64,000 nt of DNA from Ilex aquifolium. Taxonomy: Eukaryota > Streptophyta > Magnoliopsida > Aquifoliales > Aquifoliaceae. Position 1 is the first letter of the stretch. Each line of letters begins with the position of its first letter. Where the stretch lies: positions 16,511,744 through 16,575,743 of the forward strand of contig OX637393.1 of the NCBI GenBank assembly GCA_951799425.1. The letters run 5' to 3'. Below are positions 47,802 through 58,720 of the stretch, piece by piece. Made by a program: the position numbers and the translations under genes. The notes beneath the pieces are model-generated. The model was not told where the DNA came from, made no database searches, and worked only from the letters and a program-made list of their open reading frames with translations.

Positions 47802-48900
47802 CAGGTAACTCGAAGGGTTTCAGAAAAACTTCAAGAAGGCAACAATGGAAGAAGTAAAGAAATCAGAAGACTAACCCTTTAAAATGAAAGGTAGAGGCGC
47901 CAAAGACACGACACTTGGAATTCAAAGGATATGCATAACATATGATTGGTCGTTTTTGCAAGAGAAAAAATGTACATTTTTTTGTTTGTGGGAAACAATG
48001 AACAACATTAAATGAAGGTATGCTTGGAAGCAGAGAACGTCAATTGACGTGTGCCACTCGACAGACATTCTCTAGGGACAAGTGAAGGGGCGTGGGATGG
48101 GACGACTGCACATGATTAGACTATTTAATGATTTCGATTGGCATCGGCACGTGGCCAAGAAAGGCACGTGATGATGAGCACTTGGTGACAAAGAACACGT
48201 GGCAAAGAGCGACTTCAGCAGGCAAAGTGACTCTATTAGAACAATAGTTCGGTTAACCGAGCTGTATGCCGATCCACCTAACAAATTTGAACTGAGTCGA
48301 AAAGATGGCGAAGTTGTTCAGTTAGTAAGGTTGCCAAACAATGAGCTGAACAGTTTAAGGATGAGAGAAACCATGAGACTAACTCTGTTAAAGACGGAAC
48401 CAAACTAGAGGTAGCGAGGCCAGGGGTGGAGTCAAAAATCTTTTGCAGAGGGAGCAACTTTAGAGTCATTAATAAATTAAAATTATAATAGTAATATTAA
48501 CATTAACATTATTATCATGAAAAATTTAATTCTAATAACTTTTATAGGGATATTGTCATTAAGAAATGTTAAGGTGCAACCCATGTACACAAGTGATATA
48601 TGAAACCAGCCAACAAAAAATTAATGAATGATCAATTGAACAGAAAGACTTGAATTTTCTTTGTCAAATAAGAAGAAAAATGAGAGGAAATAAGGATTGG
48701 ATTGGATCAAATTTTAAAAATCATTTATTTTTTAATTCAGTTTGTAAAAAATATTTGCTATTTTTAATTTTCAAATGCATTGATAGGACAATTATCATCG
48801 TACGTGCATCACACTTTTTCTTAGAGAGGCGGGGAAAAAAAAGCAGAAGGACATAAATCCATAACTTTTTTTAGACAAGAAAAATACAACACACATAGAT
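47802..48900. other. Retrotransposon-derived or anonymous sequence, no gene seen
   Basis: 47802-48420 has the moderate GC of the preceding Tat remnant and several CACGTG motifs (about 48150-48200), probably its 3' region. At 48421 CAGGGGTGGAGTC resembles a hAT terminus without a partner. 48480-48900 is AT-rich. Confidence 0.4.
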
Positions 48901-48908
48901 GGGCAATA

Positions 48909-49072
48909 TTTTATGCCAAAGCATAGAATTTATAGTTTCCACCGGACAACAAACACAATAAAACATAGACAAGATACATACAGTCGACACTATTTTATGC
49001 CAAAGCATAGAATCCACAACTTCCAGCAAAGAACAAACATAACAAAACATAGACGCAAACGATCGAATTTAT
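48909..49072. repeat. Two-copy tandem repeat, ~82-bp unit
   Basis: TTTTATGCCAAAGCATAGAAT starts both units (about 48910 and 48992), and each ends ACAAAACATAGAC or AATAAAACATAGAC. It lies downstream of the cysteine-rich peptide gene. Confidence 0.8.
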
Positions 49073-49124
49073 TTTATGATAAAAATACTTAGATCATCGT
49101 TTGCTAATCGACGTACATGTACAC

Positions 49125-49422
49125 CTAGCAACACGACCCAACACATACCCCAACCAAAATGCCAACGGGAAGGCAGCTACAACTAGAACAACAAAAGTCA
49201 TTCAGGATATTGCATACGGAACCGGGACAACCATCATCCCTGCGGAGTCCACCTTCCAATATTATCCTTGAGAGGGAAGTCCTGAGGATATTAATGTGTG
49301 ATTCCATTGGCAGTAGAGGAAAGTTCATTCATACAGTGGGCAAAGGCAAACAAAGCATATGTGGCCACAAGCACAATGGCCATCACCAGCACAAAAACAA
49401 CAACCTTCTTAGTACTCTCCAT
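49125..49422 (-). pseudogene. Small secreted cysteine-rich peptide gene (albumin-1/PA1b-like knottin), frameshifted
   Basis: From the Met at 49422 the first frame encodes a Lys-Lys start and a strongly hydrophobic segment typical of a signal peptide, then meets a stop at about 49291. The overlapping frame ending at 49125 encodes the cysteine-rich part, whose spacing is C-x4-C-x6-CC-x2-C-x1-C-x9-C with CSCLPVGILVGVC. That resembles the CxCxPVGxxxGxC core of legume albumin-1 b chains, small knottins that are seed storage/defence peptides toxic to some insects. The frames differ by one base, with the break near 49330 at a tandem ATGA. A TATA box at 49508-49517 is well placed. It could also be a knottin of another family. 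Confidence 0.55.
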
Positions 49423-49507
49423 ACTATTATCTTTACCAAGTACCTAGCTTTCTCTCTTGCTTTGCTCACTGAATGTATGTTGTGTGTATGTCTCTCATTC
49501 AAATCCT

Positions 49508-49517
49508 CCTTTTATAG
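49508..49517 (-). promoter_or_regulatory. TATA box of the cysteine-rich peptide gene
   Basis: CTATAAAAGG on the minus strand, about 90 bp upstream of the Met at 49422, leaving room for a start site near 49480 and a short leader. Confidence 0.6.
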
Positions 49518-49523
49518 ATAGCT

Positions 49524-49645
49524 GTGGCATGGCAAATATTTGGGTTTGGAGCCTTGGGATCCATGTGGATTGGATAAGATAGTTGTTGCATGTCAAATTT
49601 TTGGGTTTGGCACCTTGGGATCTATGGCTAGTGGATAAGATAGTG
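49524..49645. repeat. Duplicated ~65-bp segment upstream of the peptide gene
   Basis: GCATGGCAAATATTTGGGTTTGGAGCCTTGGGATCCATG...GGATAAGATAG is followed by a second copy, GCATGTCAAATTTTTGGGTTTGGCACCTTGGGATCTATG...GGATAAGATAG. Both lie just upstream of the TATA box. Confidence 0.8.
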
Positions 49646-51380
49646 GATCATGTTACGCAATATTTTTGACGCCCACAATGGACCACCCACTCACCCCACA
49701 AAAAAAAAACGAAATAAAAATGGATAATTTAAAACTCCTTAATAGTTTAACTTCAAAACAATCGTCCTCTCAGACAAAGTAGAAGATCAGATCTACACTT
49801 GCATAGTTACATATTTAAGATAGTTTTCAATGAAAAAAAATTCAGGCAAACGAAAAAAATATATTATTAAACAACATATATACCAAAATGATTTATATGT
49901 TGAGTTTGAGATATATTACGTACTTTTATAAGCAAAATTACACACACAACAAACTAGAAAATTAATTTCAACTATCAAGTATGCCTAAATGCTTCAAGAA
50001 TTCTCCCCATATATATATTGTTGATGACGTCACACTGAGCCGGATGGATAACAAACCAACCTTGATTGGCTAAAGTCGGGGACAGAGTCATAATTTCTTT
50101 ATCATGGGGGCAAATTAAAACTTAGTAATGACATAAAATAAAAATGCTAACATGATTTTTTTCTAATATTATTTTTTTTACTAACAAATTTATCCACGAC
50201 TTATTTAACAATTGATTTGTTTATTTCGACTCGCACTCAAAATTTCAACATTGAGTTTTTTAAAAAATAACTTACAAGGACCATAAAATATTCAAAATAA
50301 TCATAGCAAATTTAATAGAAAAATTAAATCTATCACACAAGCCTATTAAAACAAATGTAGATTCAACCATAATTTAATCTAAGACAAAAAAATTGTTTAA
50401 GTTGATTCAACTCGAGCTACATTAATTTAAAATATAACCCATAACAAGTAATTTCAAACTATAATAGTATAATTTTAAATATAACAAATCAATTAAAATA
50501 AGCTTCCAATGTTGGGACAAATCTCATGAGGTCTGAATGTAATTATTTCTAATATATAGATTATGAAGAACACGATTTGACTTTACCCATTCTTTCGTTG
50601 TTTTTTTTTAATTCAAATTAATGTGGTGTGACTATGTTATTGACACAACAACAAGAAGATCAAAAAATTAATAGTCATTTTTAGGGCATTTAGTATTTAT
50701 TATTTTATAAATTTTGTTGCCCAACACACACAAAAGTATTAATTTAAATGCACAAATACATGAAATATAATTGCAAGTACATTTTGAGGTATGGTAAATT
50801 CCCTAACAATTTTTGGAATTGGAAAGGAGAATTTGCCAATACATTTCAAAGTTCTTTTCTTAATGGATAATAAATAATTTGTGAAATAAAAAAATATTTA
50901 AAAAAATCTGAGTTCAAAACAACACAGGCAGAGGTAGGGTTGTTAGTCGAACGAGTCTGAGCCGAGTTCGAGCCAAGCTTGAAAAACTTGTTTCTTAATC
51001 GAACCTAAAAAATTGTTCAAGTTCGGCTCGTTTAGAAAACGAGCCGAGCTTGAACGAGCCAAAAATAAGTTAAGCACGAGCCGAGTCTGAGTATTTGCAC
51101 ATAAACGAGCCGAGTCTGTCGAGTTTGAGCCGAACTTGTATGACTTATTTTCTAAACGAGCCTAAAAATTTGTTCAAATTTTGACTTATTTAAAAAACGA
51201 ACTAAATCCGAACGAGTCGAACCCGAGTCGAACTCAAGTCAAATTCAAGTAAGTCAGTTTGATTAAGAGTCTTAGGCAGAGGCAGGAATCACTTCCTTTT
51301 TATTTAGGGAAAAAATACATTGTTTTTTAAATTGAGACAGAAGAGCGTTTTTGACTTAAGGTCTAAAATCTAATTTTGAG
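49646..51380. other. AT-rich intergenic sequence with a GAGCCGAG-type repeat
   Basis: No gene seen. 50935-51265 consists of variants of AACGAGCCGAGCTTGAACGAGCC in both orientations, a dispersed plant repeat also seen at 61930-62110. Near 50084 CAGAGTCATAATTTC resembles a decayed hAT end, with no partner found. Confidence 0.5.
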
Positions 51381-51483
51381 CTTGTGTTGCCTTCTTGCTC
51401 TAAAGGTCTACGGACTCTAAACAGCCTCTCGTCTTCTGTCCCGAGTCTCAGTATTCTCAACCATCAATCTGCGTTGTTCCATA

Positions 51484-51504
51484 CTCTCTCTCTCTCTCTC
51501 TCGA
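51484..51504. repeat. (CT)n microsatellite
   Basis: About ten CT units, roughly 160 bp upstream of the PPR start, in the position of a promoter or 5' leader. Confidence 0.9.
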
Positions 51505-51597
51505 ACGCGCACATATACATTTTTCTGTGTATATCAGCAATTATTGTAGGGGTGCCATTTAATCAATTTTTCTTCCCAGGAACCCCTATTTGATTCC

Positions 51598-51656
51598 ATG
51601 TCAAAATGCTTAATAGTTCCCACAAATTCTGCATTTTTCTTCATAAACTGAGTTGA
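51598..51656 (+). promoter_or_regulatory. Two overlapping upstream ORFs in the PPR 5' leader
   Basis: ATG at 51598 opens a 17-codon frame ending TGA at 51649-51651. ATG at 51606 opens a 16-codon frame ending TGA at 51654-51656. Both end within about 12 bases of the main start at 51663, and both would reduce initiation there if the leader includes them. A polypyrimidine-AG at ~51572-51580 could instead be a 5'UTR splice acceptor just upstream. Confidence 0.5.
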
Positions 51657-51662
51657 TACGGC

Positions 51663-53630
51663 ATGCCCGTGAGTGCCTCCATCCGAAAACAGCTCAGTTT
51701 GAAGCTTTCTTCAATCCCCTGTAAGTTTTCAACTTTTCCAACTAACTGTTACTTTTCAGTTCTTAGCAGTTCCATTCCATCAACAAATACTTCTGAAAAT
51801 GAGCAAGAACTTGAAAATGAAAATGAACTGCCAATTTCTGTGGAGATATTTAGGACCGGTCCTAAATCGGGTTCTTATAAATTGGGTGATTCCACCTTTT
51901 ATTCTCTTATTGAGAACTATGCAAAATCATGCGACTTTATGTCACTGGAGAAGGTTTTAGAACAAATGAAGCGCGAACAAAGAGTGGTTATAGAGAAGAA
52001 TATTATTGTAGTGTTTAAAGCCTATGGAAAGGTGCATTTACCTGAAAAAGCAGTTGAATTATTTGATAGAATGGTATCTGAATTCCAATGTAGACGAACT
52101 GTTCGGTCACTTAATTCGGTTCTTAACGTACTAATTCAAGAGGGTCTTTATTATCGCGCAATGGAGTTTCATTCTTCTGTTGTAGGGTGTAAGAATATTT
52201 TGCCCAATGTGCTGACCTTTAATTTGATTATCAAAGCTATGTGTAGATTAGGATTAGTTGATAGAGCGATAGAGACTTTTAGAGAAATGCCGACGAAGAA
52301 ATGCATGCCTGATGTGTTTACTTATTGCACTTTGATGGATGGATTGTGCAAGAAGGACAGGATTGATGAGGCAGTTTTGCTATTGGATGAGATGCAAATA
52401 GAGGGGTGTTTTCCAAGTCCCATCACGTTTAATGTGTTAATTAATGGGCTTTGCAAAAAAGGGGATTTGGCTCGGGCAGTGAAGCTTGTGGATAATATGT
52501 TCCTTAAAGGGTGTGTTCCAAATGAAGTGACCTACAACACCCTTATACATGGTTTGTGCCTCAAAGGAAAATTGAACAAGGCGATTAGTTTATTGGATAG
52601 GATGGTGTTGAATAAATGTGTCCCTAACCATGTCACCTATGGGACAGTTATTAATGGGCTTGTTAAGCAAGGAAGAGCTCTTGACGGTGCACGGGTGTTG
52701 ATTTCCATGGAGGAAAGAGGGTACCGTGCAAATGAGTATGTTTATTCGGCACTTGTTAGTGGGTTGTTTAAGATGGGAAAATCCAAAGAGGCATTGAGTA
52801 TGTGGAAGGGGATGATAGAAAAGGGATGCAAACCTAATACTGTTCTTTATAGTGCACTAATTGATGGTTTATGTCAACAAGGAAAACCGGATGAAGCTAA
52901 GGAAATTCTGTCTGAGATGGAGAGGATGGGCTGCACACCCAATGCTTTCACTTATAACTCCTTGATGAGGGGTTTCTTCAAGACCGGTAATAGCCATAAA
53001 GCAATTCTTATGTGGAAAGAGATGGAAAATAACAACTGTATACATAATGAGGTTTCTTACGGTGTACTGATTCATGGCCTGTGTAATGATGGGAATCTGA
53101 AGGTGGCTATGATGGTGTGGAAGCATATGTTGTGTAGAGGATGTAAACCTGATGCCGTGGCTTATAGTTCTATAATCCATGGCCTCTGCAATGCTGGTTC
53201 TGTGGATCAGGGTTTAAAACTTTTCAACGAGATGCTCTGTGGGGAGTCTGATTCTCAACCAGATGTAGTTACTTATAATATACTTTTCAATGCTTTGTGC
53301 AAGCAAAATAACATCTCCCATGCTATAAATCTTTTGAACGGCATGATGGATCAAGGTTGTGATCCCGACATGGTTACCTGTAACATTTTCTTGAAAACAT
53401 TGAAAGAGAGGCTAGACCCACCACAACACGGGAGAGAGTTTCTGAATGAGCTTGTGCTGCGGCTATACAAGCGACAGAGAATTGTAGGAGCTTCCAGAAT
53501 TCTGGAAGTTATGCTTCAAAAGTTTCTTCTTCCAAAAGCCTCCACTTGGGAAAGGGTTGTTCGCGCACTATTAAAACCGAGGAAGATTGGAGCATCCATT
53601 AATAAATGCTGGAATGACCTATTCATTTGA
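51663..53630 (+). CDS. EMB1025: Pentatricopeptide repeat protein, P class, EMB1025-like (At4g20090)
   Basis: 655 aa in one exon, as usual for plant PPR genes. PPR proteins bind RNA in organelles, one nucleotide per repeat, and act in processing, stabilisation or translation. Residues 1-45 are rich in Ser, Lys and Arg and poor in acid, like a mitochondrial presequence. From about residue 77 there are 14 repeats. Repeats 4-12 (183-497) are each exactly 35 aa, with heads such as VTYNTLIHGLC; repeat 13 is 37 aa. The tail 570-655 has no E, DYW or SMR domain, so the class is P. The tail ending in KCWNDL and the length match my recollection of Arabidopsis EMB1025, needed for embryo development; this assignment is from memory. 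The start is the first in-frame ATG and gives the targeting sequence. No breaks. Confidence 0.9.
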   Translation: MPVSASIRKQLSLKLSSIPCKFSTFPTNCYFSVLSSSIPSTNTSENEQELENENELPISVEIFRTGPKSGSYKLGDSTFYSLIENYAKSCDFMSLEKVLEQMKREQRVVIEKNIIVVFKAYGKVHLPEKAVELFDRMVSEFQCRRTVRSLNSVLNVLIQEGLYYRAMEFHSSVVGCKNILPNVLTFNLIIKAMCRLGLVDRAIETFREMPTKKCMPDVFTYCTLMDGLCKKDRIDEAVLLLDEMQIEGCFPSPITFNVLINGLCKKGDLARAVKLVDNMFLKGCVPNEVTYNTLIHGLCLKGKLNKAISLLDRMVLNKCVPNHVTYGTVINGLVKQGRALDGARVLISMEERGYRANEYVYSALVSGLFKMGKSKEALSMWKGMIEKGCKPNTVLYSALIDGLCQQGKPDEAKEILSEMERMGCTPNAFTYNSLMRGFFKTGNSHKAILMWKEMENNNCIHNEVSYGVLIHGLCNDGNLKVAMMVWKHMLCRGCKPDAVAYSSIIHGLCNAGSVDQGLKLFNEMLCGESDSQPDVVTYNILFNALCKQNNISHAINLLNGMMDQGCDPDMVTCNIFLKTLKERLDPPQHGREFLNELVLRLYKRQRIVGASRILEVMLQKFLLPKASTWERVVRALLKPRKIGASINKCWNDLFI

Positions 53631-54811
53631 TTTCATAGGTGAGACTCTCTTTACTGTACTATGTAAATCAGAATCATAAAGACCTGTGTTGTTTACCATA
53701 CAAGGAAGTGCAGTTAATGCCCTGCACATGACCAATTTTGTACTATTAACACAATTGATAAATTTTAGTTTGCTACATTTGGCATTTTGGGTTCAGACTG
53801 TCAGTGATTTGTTTGTTGATGCTCTCTGTTGAGTATTTCTTCAGGGATGACTTGGCTTTACATTCCTTAAACCTTCTTGCAGATGTCGTAATAGTACACA
53901 CAAACTACTCTGTTCATAGTGGTTTTTATTTTCTTTGTATGTGTTTATTTGTTTCTTTTGCTGGTTTGTCTGTCAATCTCTGTCTTGGTACATTCAGGGG
54001 CAAAAATCAGAAGGAAAAAGCAAAAACAAAACATGTTCTGGTTGGCAGTCCTTCAGATAAACACGGAATTGTTATGTTATGACTTCAAGCTCCATTAAGG
54101 ATGATGAGGCGCGGTTGAACGACAAGTGACATAAATAACTTCAAAGTCGGTTGATTTGTTCACTTCAGCCTTTGCAGAACTTCGCTTCAGCACAGCAGCC
54201 TTTGCTGAAGAACTATCATCATGTAACCCATCAAACAGATCCTCTGCATCATCATAGACTACACTCCTTTCCAATCATCATCTGTCACCCTCGAAATTTG
54301 GTCAAAAAGCTCAGAAGAAGCTTTGATGGAATCTCTAATCCCTTCATCTTACATCAGTTTTTGAGACAACCATTTCATTCGTATCTACACTCCCTTTTCC
54401 ATCGCTCCCCCATAAGAAGCTTTCGATCCTTCGCCATCACAAGTGGAATGGAATTAACTTTGCCTCAACTTGAAGTGTATGACTGAGGTAGTCCAATGTG
54501 AGTAGAAAAGATTGATCAGAACCTCTAGGGTTAAACTCTAATTATTTTCTTATCATTCAACTATCCTTAGAATTACCAATTTTATCTCTGGTTCAAGAAA
54601 ATAAAACATCCTTATTAGATCGATTTTTCTTCTTTCCGGTATTGCTGGAGACACCCTGTTTTACACCATTCAGCATTTCCATCATTGATCGCAACATTCA
54701 TCCAACTATCCTCTTGCAAGATTTGCGGAACGACAATAAATCTTCTGTTTCAAGAATCTTGAACTTTGGAAATGATTATGAAATTTTCTGTAACTAATTC
54801 AAATTCATTTC
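53631..54811. other. Intergenic sequence downstream of the PPR gene
   Basis: The first ~400 bp probably include the PPR 3'UTR. The short ORFs at 53804-54082 and 54151-54486 have no recognisable domain and no sign of being coding. Nothing else identified. Confidence 0.4.
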
Positions 54812-55290
54812 TGTTGAGAGTATTGCTATTATGGTGTTACTATTTTATATTGTTGTAATAAGTATACTTTTCTAAGGGTATATTATTCTTTTATGTTTTC
54901 TTAGGGTAACTATAAATATAAGTTAAGAGTGAAAGGTATGGTATGTTGTCTACTTCTGTGCCTTTTCTCATATTTTTCTTCCAGTTATATATGACTTAAA
55001 CTTAACATGGTATCAGAGCAAGGTTTTCTAACTTGATCTGAATTTTAGATTTTTTTTCCAGCCTAAAATTCTTCCCATAATCAATTCTTTTCTCCCTCTC
55101 TTTTTTTTTTTCTTCCTCTCCTTGCATTCCTTTTCTTTTGTGATGTATGTGAAACTCATGGTCTCTGGCATCTAGGGTTTCTGCTCTCCTATGAGTGACT
55201 AGTTATTGTGGGTGTAAATCGTGTGTGCGATTGCTGTTTTTTGGGTGCCCATCGTTGATGCAACTGATTGTGGGATGTTGATCTTGGTGT

Positions 55291-57690
55291 TTGGTTGCCA
55301 ACGTGTTTCCTTATTTTGTGATATTTGTGGATGATTATTGTCGTGTGACTTGGTTATATCTTATGAAAGCTTGTTCTGAATTATTTTCTATATTCGAGAC
55401 ATTTCGTAAAGAAATCAAAACTCAGTATGGGTGTTGTGTTCGCATTTTACGTTCTAATAATGCTCGCGATTATGACTTTGACCCCTTTTCTACTTCTCTT
55501 TATAAAACTAACATTATTCATCAAATTTCATGTGTCCACACTCCTCAACAAAATGGTGTGGCCGAACTTAAGAATCGTCACCTATTGGAAGTGACTCGTG
55601 CACTTTTATTTCAGATGAATGTTCCTCGATGTTTTTGGAATGATGTTGTTTTTACTGTTTGTCATCTCATTAATCGTATGTCATCTTCAATGTTAAATGG
55701 GTACAATCCCTATTATGTTTTTTTCCCTAATTCTCCATTATTTTCATTACCTTCTAAGGTCTTTGGGTGTGCTTACTATGTTCGCAACTTTGTGTCTTGG
55801 ATTTGATAAACTCGATCCTCTTTCTATAAAATGTATTTTTTTTTTATTAGTCTCGCACACAAAAGGGATATCGTATCGTTATTATAGTTCCACACTTCGC
55901 AGATACTTCACCAGTGCTGATGTCCCCTTCACTGAATCTGTTCCATATTTTCAAGCCATTGCTCCTCCTCTTGATCTTGACCTTGAGAAGTCCTCTTCAA
56001 CCCCACTTTCAGTACAATCTGTCACTTCACCTCCTATTGTCCCACCCCCAACTTTACCACCACCATGTATATTCTCGTCGCCCAAGGTCATCTAGTAAGG
56101 TGCCCCTATCGTCTGCCTAGACGCCCTTTTTGCTTCCGACTCTTTATCAATTGTCCTTCGTAAAGGTACTCGATCTTGTATTATTAACCATTCTATTACT
56201 AATTTTGTTTCTTATGATGCCTTGTCTCCTACTTTTTATTGTTTAATATCTCAGCTCTCTACTGTTTCTATTCCTATGACCTTATATGGAGCGTTATCTG
56301 ATTCGGGTTGGAGAAAAGTTATAGAGGTGAAGATGGATATCTTACATCATAACAGAACTTGGGATCTTGTTCCATTACCCCATGGTAAAAAAACTGTTGC
56401 TTGTCGATAGGTGTATACAGTCAAATTCAATCCTGATGGCTCGGTTGAACAACTCAAAGTTCGATTTGTTGCCAAGGATTTTACTCCAACCTATGGCATT
56501 GATTATGAGGAGACCTTTTCTCCTATTGCCAAAATTTCTTTCATTCGTGTGTTGATTTCTTTGGATGCTAATCTTAATTGGTTTTTGTTTCAGTTAGATG
56601 TGAAAAATGCTTTCTTACACGGTGACTTGGTTAAGGAAGTCTACATGAAGCAACCACTTAGGTTTACTACTCAAGGAGATTATCGTAAGAGTGTCGGCTA
56701 AAGAAATATCTATACGGTTTAAAACAGCCACCGAGGACATAGTTTTGTAAGTTTTTTGAGGTAGTTTTAGATTTTGGTCCATCTTAGATGTCAAACAGAC
56801 CATTATGTTTTCCATAGACATACTGATGCAAGGTACATTCTCTTGGTTGTTTATGTGGATGATATTGTAATTACTAGTGATGATATTGAGGGTATTGCAA
56901 AGTTGAAACTTTTTTTGCAAGATCGATTTCATACTAAAGAACTTAGGTACTTCTTAGGCATTGAAGTTGCCAGATCTAAGCAGGGCATTTGTTTGTTACA
57001 GAGAAAATATGTGTTTGACATGCTAAAAGAAGCAGGTTTACTAGGTGGTAGACCAATTAATGTTTTTATAGATTCAAATCAGAAGTTATTGATGGATGAT
57101 GGTGCACTATTTAAAAATTCCGGTCAATGTCACAAGTTGGGTGGGAAGCTAAATTATCTCACTATTACCAGATATTGCATTCAGGTAATGTTGTGAGCCA
57201 ATTTATGGGATGTCCTAAAGTACCACATTGGGCTACAGTCATTTGCATTCTTCGATACCTTAAACGTACTCCAGGACTTGCGTTGTTGTATCGAGTTAAT
57301 AGACATTTTAGAATGGAAGGTTTTACAGATGTTGATTGGGCTGGTCCTCCCTCGGATCGTTAATTAACTATTGGATATTGTACTTTCTTGGGAGATAATA
57401 TGGTTACATGGAAATTAGTTTTTCAGTCCAGCTTCCCTTATATTTGTTCTATGATAATCACGCAACTGTTAACATTGCTGCTAATCTTGTATTCCATGAG
57501 AGAACCAAATATATCAAAGTTGAGTGTCACTTTATTTAGGATAAGATACTAAATGGAGATATTGCAGTGCCATTTGTAAAATCTAAGGATCAACTTGCAG
57601 ATATGTTCACCAAAGTATTGAATCGTACTCTTCTTACAATCATTTGTTCCAAGATTGGATTATATGATATATATACTCCAGCTTGAGGAG
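55291..57690 (+). pseudogene. Copia integrase, reverse transcriptase and RNase H, broken
   Basis: Integrase core 55291-55806 (VIFVDDYCRVTWLYLMK; HTPQQNGVAELKNRHLLEV, where the usual glutamate of NGVAERKNR is kept). A frameshift near 55800 leads into the integrase C terminus (55697-56095 frame). RT begins about 56300 (RTWDLVPLPHGKK), has a stop at 56408-56410 and continues open to 56701 (DYEETFSPIAK; QLDVKNAFLHGDL). 56774-57196 carries the catalytic VVYVDDIVITS. RNase H follows with frameshifts (ILRYLKRTPGLALLY; a late frame with HERTKYIKVECHF and KDQLADMFTK). Confidence 0.92.
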
Positions 57691-57701
57691 AAGTGTTGAG
57701 A

Positions 57702-58157
57702 ACATGGTTACCATAATTCACTAAACTCTTAACGACCTACGATCTAGGTACATCGATCCCAAACGAGGTGGGTTCGCAATTCAGATCACCAAAATGGACG
57801 ACCCCAAATTATAATACTAACATTAAATCAATTCGTTTTAGAACATGTAGCACAAATATAAAATGCATATTAATTGACTACATGTATATAGATTTATAAT
57901 TATATATTGTTTTAGATAATAGAAAATCAAGCACAACTATAAGATAAATGGTAACTAATTTAGTGTTTATGAATATTCTGTAATATATAATGTTTTGTAT
58001 AGTAGTGAAAACGATCTACATAAGAGTTCCAAAATGAATTGCGACCCAAAATACCGTATCAGCTAAACTTGCCCCCATCATACTACGTATCTAAGAAAGT
58101 GTCGTATCATGTACCCGTACCATGTACCAAAGCGACCCACAATCCAGGTAACATTGG
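57702..58157. mobile_element. MITE-like insertion splitting the copia 3' LTR
   Basis: 456 bp lie between TGTTGAGA (57694-57701) and the resumption TTAAGAGTATTGC (58158). TTGAGA/TTAAGA flank it as a short imperfect duplication. The ends are weakly inverted (ATGGTTACC on the left; AATGTTACC on the right when reverse-complemented), with inner inverted GGGT(T)CGCAATTCA copies near 57765 and 58035. No ORF. Confidence 0.65.
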
Positions 58158-58354
58158 TTAAGAGTATTGCTATTATGTTGTTATTATTTTATATTGTTGT
58201 AATAAGTATATCTTGCTAAGGGTATGCTAGTCTTTTATGTTTTCTTAGGGTAGCTATAAATATAAGTTGAGAGGGAGAGGTAGGGTATGTTCTCTACTTC
58301 TCTGCCTTTTCTCATATTCTTCTTTCAATTATATATGACTTAAACTTAACATTT

Positions 58355-58720
58355 TTCCACCCAAAGTCAATAAGAATTTCCTTTCTATCTTTTGAAGAAT
58401 TTCTTTGTAGCTTTTCATTTATTTGCTTCAGCCAATGGTCTCCCCAACTAGTCAAACAGCCCAAATCAGTGGAGATTGAGTATCTTGCTTGCTTGCTTCT
58501 CTCGGCAATTTTGATGATATCTCCCCTTGAATTTTCATCCACCTCAAACAAGAATTTTTTTTGTTCAGTCTTAGTCTCTCGCTCAAATGACTATAGTCAC
58601 TATACCTCTTCATCTTCTCTCTCTAGAGGTTTACAAGCTCTCAAAAGTTGTCATTGTCTCTCTTGGGCTTTTAATTCCTTCAAGGCACCAACCATACATA
58701 TAAAAAATACAATCTGAGAA
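58355..58720 (-). pseudogene. Unidentified coding-like fragment
   Basis: The minus-strand frame at 58352-58551 has gene-like composition (FEVDENSRGDIIKIAERSK; LTSWGDHWLKQINEKLQ). Upstream, to about 58700, the same frame gives KELKAQERQ and CKPLEREDEEV between stops. The copia LTR cuts it at 58351. I do not recognise the family. It may be an exon of a lost host gene or a captured fragment. Confidence 0.35.

Larger units (their letters stand above)
54812..58351 (+). mobile_element. Ty1/copia retrotransposon lacking gag and protease
   Basis: Left LTR 54812-55007 (196 bp, TGTTGAGAG...TTAACA, TATA-like CTATAAATATAAG near 54909). Initiator tRNA-Met primer site TGGTATCAGAGC at 55008-55019. Polypurine tract TTGAGGAGAAG ends at 57693. 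Right LTR 57694-58351, interrupted by an insertion at 57702-58157. Only about 270 bp separate the primer site from integrase, so gag and protease are deleted. No 5-bp target duplication is visible (ATTTC on the left, TTTTT on the right). Confidence 0.9.

Noticed and set aside
48421..48480. hAT-like terminus CAGGGGTGGAGTC
   Set aside because: No matching inverted end and no 8-bp duplication found to the right; the similar stretch at 50084 does not pair with it.
53804..54486. Two ORFs of 92 and 111 aa downstream of the PPR gene
   Set aside because: Low-complexity or UTR-like composition, no domain, no splice or promoter support.
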